From Peptococcaceae bacterium UBA5767 (lineage in GTDB: Bacteria > Bacillota > TC1 > UBA5767): DNA of 49,606 bases. The stretch covers positions 78,854-128,459 of the forward strand of contig DIET01000017.1 of assembly GCA_002418765.1 (NCBI GenBank), in the 5' to 3' direction. Shown here in pieces: positions 42,484 through 49,606 of the stretch (position 1 is its first letter; the number at the start of each line of letters is the position of its first letter). A program made the translations under genes and the position numbers. A model generated the notes under the pieces. It was not told the origin of the DNA. It worked only from the letters and a program-made list of their open reading frames with translations, and did not search any database.

Positions 42484-44853
42484 TTGAATCAGAATATGGG
42501 TAGGGATGCCAAAAAATTGGAGTTGCATAAGGTGCTTGTTCGATTGAGCAAATTATGCAATAATCCAGTTTCTCGGCAAATGGTAGAAGAATTATTACCT
42601 CTGATGGACAAAGACATATTGGAGGAACGTTATGCGGAGAACCAAGAGGCACTTCAGGTATTGAGACTTGCTGTTCCAACTGCTACGTTGCGTTTTTCCG
42701 ATGTTCGTCCATCTATTCAACATGCGATGCAGGGAGGCATTTTGGATGTTGACGACCTGATACTACTAATGCAATTTCTTATGGTCAGCGAGGAATATGT
42801 TCAAGCAAAAAAGCATCTTACCATTTATCCTAGATTGCACGAATGGGCAGAGCATACTCAGTCATTCAGTAGTTTATGGGAGAAACTGAACCAAAGTGTT
42901 GATTCGGATGGTAAAATACTAGACAGAGCCTCAAAAAAACTCTATGCGTTACGAAGGGCGCAGGTTTCCTTGATGGTTAAAATCAAGAATAAGATGGATG
43001 ATTTGATTCATTCTGATGCTGGACGGAAGCTATTGCAGGAACAACTGGTGACGATTCGCAATGGTCGCTATGTTGTGCCGTTGAAAGCTGAATACAAAGG
43101 CAAAATGCAAGGGATTGTTCATGATCAGTCTTCTACGGGATCTACACTATTCCTAGAACCTAGTTTTGCAGTGGAATTAAACAATGAACTTAAGCAGAAT
43201 CAGTTGGATGAAGAAGAAGAGATAAGACGGATATTAAGAGAGATTTCACAGCATATTTCCATTCAGGGGGAGCTGATTTTACAGCAAATAAGTATTTTGG
43301 GTGCTGTAGATTTTATTTTTGCCCGGGCAAGATTAAGCATGGAGATGGAAGCTTCTTCTCCAAATCTCAATATTAATGGCATTATATTTCTCAAGCAGGC
43401 AAGACATCCTTTAATCCAAGGTCATGTGGTGGCCAATGACATTATTTTAAATGAGGGATTTAGCTGTGTTATTATTACTGGCCCCAACACGGGTGGAAAG
43501 ACCATTGCATTGAAAACATTGGGATTGTTGGTTCTGATGGCCAAATTGGGCTTAGATGTTCCTTGTGAGAATGGATCTGAAGTTGCCCTGTTTGATCAGA
43601 TTTTTGCTGATATTGGTGATGAACAAAGTATAGAGCAATCGTTGAGTACTTATTCATCGCACATGATGAATATTATTCGAATAACCCAGATGGTGACATC
43701 CAATTCGTTGGTACTGCTGGATGAATTGGGTGCCGGCACAGATCCTACTGAAGGAGCGGCTCTGGCCTCAAGTCTATTAGAATTTTTTTGTCAGCGGGGT
43801 ATCCGGACGATGGCAACGACTCATTTTGGAGAATTGAAGGCGTTTGCGTATAAGCATCCAGGTGTCGTAAATGCCTCGGTAGAATTTAATACTGAGACGT
43901 TGCGTCCAACTTATCGATTGCTTATGGGAACACCTGGTTTAAGTAATGCTTTGTTGATTGCCAAACAATTGGGGTTGTCGTCTAGTATCGTAGAACGAGC
44001 GCAGTCATATATATCGCATGATGAACTGGAAATATCCCGCATGATTGCAGATCTTGAGGATAAAAGAAAACAAGCAGAGGAAATGCAATGTGAAACCAAA
44101 CGATTATCGGAAGAAGTCACTCATCTTCGCATGGAACTGGAATCACAAGAAAAAAGGGCGGAACAAAAGTATCGCCTTATGATGGAAGAAGCTTATGAAG
44201 AGGCTGAAAGTATCATACAGCAGGCCAGAAAAGGGGCAGAGGCACTCATACAAGAGTTGAAGATTGGTCTGGAGAAGAACGACAGGAATGGTCAGCTTCA
44301 AATAGCCAATGAAATAAGAATGGCATTGCGTCAAGATAGCAACCAGTGGAAAGAGATGAAAAAGGCCAGTAAATCGAATGCTTCTGTTGAAGAGAATACG
44401 CTGAAATTGGGGGATAGAGTACGCGTTCTGAGCTTGAATCAGAAAGGGAATGTACTGTCTTTGCCCAATGCCAAAGGGGAAATGCTGGTTCAAATAGGTA
44501 TTATGAAGACCAATGTGACATGCGATGATGTGCAAAAGATTCAAGATGAGCAGACACAACATCAAGGAAATTTACATACTAGGATTCAAAAAGAAAAAGT
44601 GAAGCAGATTTCCATGGAGATTGATCTTCGCGGTCACACATCAGATGAAGCCTATGAGGAACTGGAAAAGTTCATTGATGATGCCCTATTGGCCGGATTG
44701 CCAAAGATACGCATCATTCACGGCAAGGGAACGGGTGCTTTATCTCGGTTTACTAGAGAGTATCTTAGAGATCATCGTCAGATTGCTTCTTTTCATCAGG
44801 CGGAACCTCAAGAGGGAGGTTCCGGCGTAACCATTGCTATGTTTGGTCAATGA
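42484..44853 (+). CDS. mutS2: MutS2 ATPase/endonuclease (RqcU)
   Basis: A 789-residue protein. The core/lever region (about 1-310) is followed by the MutS ATPase domain with Walker A GPNTGGKT (333-340) and LLDELGAGTDPTEGAAL (Walker B). A long coiled coil (about 515-620) follows, then a KOW-like segment, and the C-terminal Smr nuclease domain with IDLRGHTSDEAYEELEKFI and IIHGKGTGAL. It lacks the mismatch-recognition domain. MutS2 acts on collided ribosomes in B. subtilis and suppresses recombination elsewhere. TTG start; GAGGTGG lies 8 bases upstream, within the end of the U32 gene. Confidence 0.96.
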   Translation: MNQNMGRDAKKLELHKVLVRLSKLCNNPVSRQMVEELLPLMDKDILEERYAENQEALQVLRLAVPTATLRFSDVRPSIQHAMQGGILDVDDLILLMQFLMVSEEYVQAKKHLTIYPRLHEWAEHTQSFSSLWEKLNQSVDSDGKILDRASKKLYALRRAQVSLMVKIKNKMDDLIHSDAGRKLLQEQLVTIRNGRYVVPLKAEYKGKMQGIVHDQSSTGSTLFLEPSFAVELNNELKQNQLDEEEEIRRILREISQHISIQGELILQQISILGAVDFIFARARLSMEMEASSPNLNINGIIFLKQARHPLIQGHVVANDIILNEGFSCVIITGPNTGGKTIALKTLGLLVLMAKLGLDVPCENGSEVALFDQIFADIGDEQSIEQSLSTYSSHMMNIIRITQMVTSNSLVLLDELGAGTDPTEGAALASSLLEFFCQRGIRTMATTHFGELKAFAYKHPGVVNASVEFNTETLRPTYRLLMGTPGLSNALLIAKQLGLSSSIVERAQSYISHDELEISRMIADLEDKRKQAEEMQCETKRLSEEVTHLRMELESQEKRAEQKYRLMMEEAYEEAESIIQQARKGAEALIQELKIGLEKNDRNGQLQIANEIRMALRQDSNQWKEMKKASKSNASVEENTLKLGDRVRVLSLNQKGNVLSLPNAKGEMLVQIGIMKTNVTCDDVQKIQDEQTQHQGNLHTRIQKEKVKQISMEIDLRGHTSDEAYEELEKFIDDALLAGLPKIRIIHGKGTGALSRFTREYLRDHRQIASFHQAEPQEGGSGVTIAMFGQ

Positions 44854-44860
44854 AGATGAT

Positions 44861-44900
44861 AAAAAAGATCCTGTCATGAAATTCATGACAGGATCCTTTT
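44861..44900. terminator. bidirectional terminator between mutS2 and the PBP gene
   Basis: GATCCTGTCATGAA (44867-44880) and TTCATGACAGGATC (44882-44895) form a 14-base inverted repeat. It is flanked by six A on the left and CTTTTT on the right, so it works for both converging genes. The minus-strand stop codon (44902-44900) touches its edge. Confidence 0.93.
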
Positions 44901-47900
44901 TAATAAACAATCTTATAGGTTAAGGATTGATATGTAGCAGTGGCATCTTCATTGGTGGCAAAGATAGTGTAGTAGTAATCTTTGTTTGGAGATACATCAC
45001 TGTCAATGAATTTGTTTTCTTCAGTAACAACCAAAGAATAGGGAGCATCATCGTCACTGGCCTGTTTCCAGATATTGAAGATCCAGTCTTCATTTTTATA
45101 GTCTTTTTCTAACACCCATTCCAGTTTGGCACCGGATTCACTTCCTGTTAGAGAAACTTGCTCAAAAATGTTGATGTCTGATATTTCTTGGGGTACATTC
45201 TCACCCTCGATGGGCTCATTCCCTTCATTTGGATTGATGATAATTTCCAGATCTTCTGGTGGTACCATGGGATCAATAGGTTCAGCATCTGGATCGAGCA
45301 ACGTGTCGTTAGGGTCCAAATAACCACTGGGTCGATAGTTCTGTGGGAAAAACTGCCAATAAATAGGATTGACACCAGGGGTAGCAACAACTTCTTCTTC
45401 TGGCAATAGGCTACCGGGAGTGTTGGGTGCAGTAATATTATAATGAATATTGCAATACTCTGCAGGAGCCATCAGAACATAATCTTCTGGAATGATGTTA
45501 AGCACCAAGTTTTCGACTGCGGCTGGTGGTAAAGCTTCTACTTTGCTGACCCCGTAGCGAGCCAATGCTTTTTCAATATCGCGGATAAGTACCGTTGGTG
45601 AATAGCGATTGTCTCGTTTTAAAAATACTTTTGTTATAACATCTGGACATAGGTATGTTCCGAGCATCTTAGATTCTGAACAAATCGGTGCTTCTACCCA
45701 TACATCAGAAATTTCTTTGGGCACATTATTTTTGTTGAAAAGTTCTCGAACGATAAAATCAGACGGTGTTAAATTGCTTGGGAGCAGACCGGATTTCTGG
45801 TCAATGGCAATAGACACGACGCCCTCTGGGCGAACAAAATCTATGGGTGCCAAGTCTTGGTGAATGATTTCCATGGTTTGTTGAAAAAGCAACGCTGGAT
45901 ATTTACCCCCGTAACTTCGGTTAAGATAGTGTTCGGCATCGGTGTTGTCAAACCCCATCCAGACGGCTGAAGTGTATTGGCTAGTATAGCCAGCAAACCA
46001 AGCATCACGGTTGCCTGTAATGTTCTCAAACATGGCTTTTTCAGCCGGGGTGCTTGTTGGAAGTTGTGTCGTACCCGTCTTGCCAGCTGTTTGCCATCCA
46101 GGTATGCGGGCATTGGTTCCTGTTCCATAATTGACAGCAGTTTGAAGCATATCACTCATCATATAAGCTGTTTCTTCACTCATCACAATTATCTTCTGTG
46201 GATTCGCTTCATAAATAATGGTTCCATCATTGGTTTCGATGCTGGAGACGGAGTAGCTGTCCACCAAAATGCCCTGGTTGGCGAAAGCTCCATAAGCTCT
46301 TGCAAGTTCTAGTGGATTTGTTCCATAGGTCATACCCCCTAAAGCAATAGAAAGATTATATTTCTCGTTTTCTTCAAAAGGAATACCCAAGTTGCTGGCA
46401 AAATTATATCCTGTTATTGTGCCAATTTCATTCAGTACCTTGATGGCCGGAACATTGATCGAATTCCGAATGGCCTCGCGCATGGTAACCAATCCACGGT
46501 AACGTCCATCGTAGTTGGTTGGTTCGTATGGTCCTTGGTTGGTAGGAATGCTTACCGGTATATCATCAATGACTGTCCCCGTGGACATGCTCCCATATTC
46601 AAGGGCAGGACCGTACACACTGATTGGTTTTAATGCTGAGCCGGGTTGTCTATTCATATCTGGTGACGTTGCCCGATTGAAGCCTCGCTGAGAGGAATAT
46701 TCGCGTCCACCCATAAGTGCTTGAATAGCTCCCGTTTGGTGGTTGATGACGACCATAGCAGCCTGAACAGGTTCGTCGTTCATGTCTTCGGGAAAGTTTT
46801 CCGGATCCTCATACAGTTCTTCAATTTTGGTTTGTGCTGCATTGTGCATGGTGGTGTGTATGGTGTATCCATTACGATATATGTCAGGATCATAACCGAG
46901 ATCTTCCAGTATCGATTCTGCTTCATTCATGGCATGGTCGATGAAAAATAGATATGATCCTTCGGTAACACCAATTGGTTCTGGTCCTAAGTTTAAAGGC
47001 AATGAATTGGCCAGATTGCGTTCAGCGGTGGTGATGAAGCCATTGTTTTCCATATTAAGGAGGACTTGAGATCTTCTGCCAATCGCGGAATCCGGATAAT
47101 CAAAGGGATTATAGCCGGAAGGTCGTTGTGGCAAGCCTGCCAGAAGTGCACATTCTGCCAGATTAAGATCTTGAATATCCTTGGCAAAAAAAGTCTGAGC
47201 TGCAGCCTGTACGCCATAGGCGCCTTCTCCAAAAGGAATCGTATTTAAGAACAATGAAAAAATTTCATCTTTATCATATTGGCTTTCAATTTGGATGGCC
47301 AGCAAAATCTCTTTGATCTTTCGATCCCATTGTTTTTGATAACGGCTGTCAGCATCAATCAATGCATTTCTGGCCAACATCTGAGTAATGGTGCTGGCAC
47401 CTTGTGCTAATCTTTTTTCTCGAATATTGACAATGGTTGAACGAACAATTCCTCGTATGCTAATACCGAAATGGTTGTAAAATTCCATATCTTCAGTTGC
47501 TAAAAAAGCATTCTTTAGATCCTGAGGTACGAGATCAAAATCAACGGGGAAGCGATTTTCAACACCGTGACGCTCAGCAATGGCAACACCGTCAGCATCA
47601 TAAAATGTGGTGGTTAAATCCCCGGTCATCTTGGTGCTGTCCCACTCAGGAAGATCTTTAGCCAAGGCGTATACGTAGCGTGCAATCCATGCACCAGAAA
47701 CAATACCAATAAGGAGAAGAATCAAAAGGATGATTTGCAGGACTTTCACCCATGTTTTTTTGGGCTTTTTCCCCTTTGACTTTTTTCTTATAATCCTCTT
47801 TTTTGATTTTGCTTTGGGCGTTGCGGAAGATGGTGATGGTGAGGGGGAACGGTCTTGTTGCTTGTCGGCTCCATTGTATATTTTCACATCATCATCTTGT

Positions 47901-47959
47901 TTTTTGATTACTTTTTTTGAAACCATCTTTGGTTTTTTGATGGGTTTCTTATTCTCCAT
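44900..47959 (-). CDS. class A penicillin-binding protein (PBP1A family) with C-terminal Fn3-like domain
   Basis: A 1019-residue bifunctional peptidoglycan synthase. The very basic cytoplasmic tail (1-70) is followed by one transmembrane anchor (about 73-97). The GT51 glycosyltransferase (about 115-290) has ATEDMEFYNHFGI (catalytic Glu156) and QGASTITQMLARN. The transpeptidase (about 395-690) has SALK (Ser441), SIN (500-502) and KTG (627-629). The ~300-residue tail holds a Pro/acidic linker (about 840-930) and an Fn3-like domain at the end. The longer tail may bind wall polymers. AAGGAGG precedes the ATG. It is the only protein gene on the minus strand here. Confidence 0.96.
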   Translation of the reverse strand: MENKKPIKKPKMVSKKVIKKQDDDVKIYNGADKQQDRSPSPSPSSATPKAKSKKRIIRKKSKGKKPKKTWVKVLQIILLILLLIGIVSGAWIARYVYALAKDLPEWDSTKMTGDLTTTFYDADGVAIAERHGVENRFPVDFDLVPQDLKNAFLATEDMEFYNHFGISIRGIVRSTIVNIREKRLAQGASTITQMLARNALIDADSRYQKQWDRKIKEILLAIQIESQYDKDEIFSLFLNTIPFGEGAYGVQAAAQTFFAKDIQDLNLAECALLAGLPQRPSGYNPFDYPDSAIGRRSQVLLNMENNGFITTAERNLANSLPLNLGPEPIGVTEGSYLFFIDHAMNEAESILEDLGYDPDIYRNGYTIHTTMHNAAQTKIEELYEDPENFPEDMNDEPVQAAMVVINHQTGAIQALMGGREYSSQRGFNRATSPDMNRQPGSALKPISVYGPALEYGSMSTGTVIDDIPVSIPTNQGPYEPTNYDGRYRGLVTMREAIRNSINVPAIKVLNEIGTITGYNFASNLGIPFEENEKYNLSIALGGMTYGTNPLELARAYGAFANQGILVDSYSVSSIETNDGTIIYEANPQKIIVMSEETAYMMSDMLQTAVNYGTGTNARIPGWQTAGKTGTTQLPTSTPAEKAMFENITGNRDAWFAGYTSQYTSAVWMGFDNTDAEHYLNRSYGGKYPALLFQQTMEIIHQDLAPIDFVRPEGVVSIAIDQKSGLLPSNLTPSDFIVRELFNKNNVPKEISDVWVEAPICSESKMLGTYLCPDVITKVFLKRDNRYSPTVLIRDIEKALARYGVSKVEALPPAAVENLVLNIIPEDYVLMAPAEYCNIHYNITAPNTPGSLLPEEEVVATPGVNPIYWQFFPQNYRPSGYLDPNDTLLDPDAEPIDPMVPPEDLEIIINPNEGNEPIEGENVPQEISDINIFEQVSLTGSESGAKLEWVLEKDYKNEDWIFNIWKQASDDDAPYSLVVTEENKFIDSDVSPNKDYYYTIFATNEDATATYQSLTYKIVY

Positions 47960-48005
47960 GATATCCTCCTTGGAATGCTTCGCATCCCACTTTCGATTCT
48001 AAGAC

Positions 48006-48034
48006 ATTATAGCAGAAGGGCTGAACCTTGCCAA
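48006..48034 (-). promoter_or_regulatory. promoter of the PBP gene
   Basis: On the minus strand: TTGGCA (48034-48029), 17-base spacer, TATAAT (48011-48006). The leader to the ATG is about 40 bases. Confidence 0.8.
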
Positions 48035-48199
48035 AGAAAACATCATTTTTTCGGCAGAGGTGGTTTGGTTGTATAAGTAAGGAAAATCATAACAATCCAA
48101 AGAAACATCTTATGTCAGCATTTTATCATATTTGCTAGGTTTTTCATTGCTTGTTTGTCTTTAAGCTTCATATGCTAGACGAGTTTATGAGATAAATTG

Positions 48200-48228
48200 T
48201 TCACACCATTTGGTTTTTGTGGTAAAAT
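48200..48228 (+). promoter_or_regulatory. promoter of tyrS
   Basis: TTCACA (48200-48205), 17-base spacer, TAAAAT (48223-48228). The leader of about 60 bases is too short for a T-box. Confidence 0.6.
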
Positions 48229-48293
48229 CCTTGAGAATACTATAGAAATATGAAGTGGTATGCAAAATAGATTTTTGAAATGGGGGGCCTTTT

Positions 48294-49505
48294 ATGGATA
48301 TACGCCGTGAAGTAGAAAGGCAAATGAATATCATCAAGAGAGGAACAGTGGAGATTATTCCAGAAAAAGAATTGACTGAAAAACTGGAAAAATCCATTAG
48401 CAATAATCGGCCGCTTAAAATAAAATTGGGGCTTGATCCAAATGCCCCGGATATCCATTTGGGACATACCGTAGTATTACAGAAAATGAGACAGTTTCAG
48501 GATTTGGGGCATGAGGTTATTTTATTGATTGGTGATTTCACAGGAAGAATCGGAGATCCCACGGGAAAATCGGAGACCAGAAAGCAGTTGACTGAAAAAG
48601 AAGTCATCGCCAATGCGGAAACCTACAAAGAGCAGATATTTAAGATTCTTGATCCAGGCAAAACCGAGGTTGTGTTTAATAGTACGTGGCTTTCACCCCT
48701 GACTTTCGAACAAGTGATTGAATTGTCGGCAAAATATACTGTAGCGCGCATGTTGGAAAGAGACGATTTTCATAATCGTTATAAATCGGGACAAGCCATT
48801 GGCATCCATGAATTCTTTTATCCATTGATGCAAGGATATGATTCTGTAGCATTGCATTCTGATGTTGAGTTGGGAGGAACTGATCAAAAATTCAATATTT
48901 TAATGGGTAGAACATTACAGAAGGAATATGGGCAAGAGCCACAGATTGCTATTTTTATGCCTATTTTGGAGGGTATTGATGGCGTTCAGAAGATGTCAAA
49001 ATCTTTGGGCAACTATATTGGAATTCATGAGGAACCCTATGAGATGTTCGGTAAAATCATGAGCATTTCAGATGATTTGATTCCGCGTTATTTTGAATTG
49101 GCGACTCAGATTCCTATGGATGAGATTGATACCATGAACCGCGAAATGGTGAAAGGGGCCAATCCTAGAGATTATAAAATTCGATTGGCCAAAGAGATCA
49201 TCACTATGTTTCATGACGCTGAGGCTGCGACATTGGCCGAACAGAAATTTCATGATGTATTTGCAAAGAATCTTATTCCTGCTGATATTCCTGAATGGAG
49301 ACTGGATGACAAAGAGGCTGTATGGATTGCGAAGTTGCTTAAGGAATTGGGTTTGGTTTCCTCTACATCTGAAGGCAAACGGATGACTGAGCAAGGTGCT
49401 GTGAAGATTGACGGAAATAAGATTATCGATGCTTCTTATGAGGTGCTTCCTATTCGGGGCATGATTATACAGGTAGGAAAAAGAAAATTTGTAAAAATCA
49501 TATAG
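48294..49505 (+). CDS. tyrS: tyrosyl-tRNA synthetase (TyrZ-like)
   Basis: A 403-residue class I synthetase. LGLDPNAPDIHLGHT carries the HIGH-type motif (HLGH), QKMSKSLGNYIG is the KMSKS loop, and a C-terminal S4-like RNA-binding domain follows (about 335-403). LIGDFTGRIGDPTGKSETR is typical of the TyrZ-type branch, distinct from the ~420-residue B. subtilis TyrS. GGGGGG lies 8 bases before the ATG. Unlike thrS and pheS here, it has no T-box leader. Confidence 0.96.
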   Translation: MDIRREVERQMNIIKRGTVEIIPEKELTEKLEKSISNNRPLKIKLGLDPNAPDIHLGHTVVLQKMRQFQDLGHEVILLIGDFTGRIGDPTGKSETRKQLTEKEVIANAETYKEQIFKILDPGKTEVVFNSTWLSPLTFEQVIELSAKYTVARMLERDDFHNRYKSGQAIGIHEFFYPLMQGYDSVALHSDVELGGTDQKFNILMGRTLQKEYGQEPQIAIFMPILEGIDGVQKMSKSLGNYIGIHEEPYEMFGKIMSISDDLIPRYFELATQIPMDEIDTMNREMVKGANPRDYKIRLAKEIITMFHDAEAATLAEQKFHDVFAKNLIPADIPEWRLDDKEAVWIAKLLKELGLVSSTSEGKRMTEQGAVKIDGNKIIDASYEVLPIRGMIIQVGKRKFVKII

Positions 49506-49565
49506 TCGTATCTATGGATCTCCAGTCTGACTTACAAAACATAGTATACTTTCTGAGATTTTATC

Positions 49566-49594
49566 TTGACTCATTATGTAGGCTATGCTATATT
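49566..49594 (+). promoter_or_regulatory. strong promoter pointing out of the window
   Basis: TTGACT (49566-49571), 17-base spacer, TATATT (49589-49594). The first transcribed base would be near the window end (GCGCCC), so its gene lies outside; the closeness of that G/C-rich start would suit a stable RNA. Confidence 0.65.
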
Positions 49595-49606
49595 AATTAA
49601 GCGCCC

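Larger units (their letters stand above)
47960..48293. other. 334-base divergent intergenic region
   Basis: This AT-rich region lies between the divergent PBP and tyrS genes. It contains one promoter for each direction, listed separately. No T-box sequence, open reading frame with a ribosome site, tRNA or convincing terminator was seen in the middle (about 48060-48190). Confidence 0.7.

Noticed and set aside
44927..47248. Several plus-strand open frames of 60-111 codons inside the PBP region
   Set aside because: They lie antisense to a complete PBP with all catalytic motifs and lack ribosome sites.
48060..48190. Possible small RNA or T-box in the PBP-tyrS gap
   Set aside because: No T-box sequence, paired hairpin with T-tract or promoter-to-terminator unit was found there.
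1..49606. Mobile elements, prophage genes, CRISPR arrays
   Set aside because: No transposase, integrase, terminal repeats, phage structural genes or regularly spaced repeats were seen.

Overview
The window is a chromosomal segment from a low-GC Bacillota, most likely an anaerobic Clostridia member. This rests on the T-box leaders on thrS and pheS, an L20-type leader on infC-rpmI-rplT, the pheS-pheT-zapA-U32-mutS2 order, strong AGGAGG ribosome sites and near-consensus sigma-A promoters. I cannot name the genus. No insertion sequence, prophage or CRISPR array is visible. Nearly all genes are on the plus strand; the exceptions are a tRNA fragment at the left edge and a large penicillin-binding protein.

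Layout. 1-1625: divergent partial tRNA-Leu, then an ECF sigma factor with its zinc-binding membrane anti-sigma factor. 1663-8991: polA-mutM-coaE, a nicotinate phosphoribosyltransferase, a membrane-anchored family-5 solute-binding protein and a VanZ-like protein. 9074-19641: a salvage island for methylthioadenosine (MTA) or 5'-deoxyadenosine. It holds a GntR regulator, mtnA, a complete ECF transporter (fused double ATPase, T and S components), a class II aldolase, a methionine gamma-lyase-type PLP enzyme, an MTA/SAH deaminase and an MTA-family phosphorylase with Asn in the purine pocket. After a tRNA-Leu(GAG) gene and its terminator comes a second, divergent MtnA-like protein. Read together: deaminate to the inosine form, phosphorolyse, isomerise to the ribulose-1-phosphate, then cleave to DHAP plus a (methylthio)aldehyde.

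19783-27638: the most unusual part. A single-module NRPS (C-A-T) ends in a domain resembling cyanobacterial acyl-ACP reductase (AAR), not the usual thioesterase or short-chain-dehydrogenase terminal reductase. The Rossmann glycine loop, a TTGHT motif and a candidate catalytic Cys are all visible. It is followed at once by a 7TM-PAS histidine kinase and then a REC-GAF-like-HD-GYP response regulator. The arrangement suggests an NRPS-made aldehyde or related small molecule linked to a sensor pathway that changes c-di-GMP.

27678-30622: RNase H with a viroplasmin-like domain, an unknown protein, a sirtuin and a radical SAM protein. 30623-44853: translation and housekeeping genes: T-box-thrS; infC (apparently started at AUA)-rpmI-rplT; a TrkA/KtrA-type protein with a SpoU methyltransferase; T-box-pheS-pheT-zapA; a U32 protein; mutS2. 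44867-49606: a bidirectional terminator, a class A PBP on the minus strand, a 334-base divergent promoter region, tyrS, and a strong promoter pointing out of the window.
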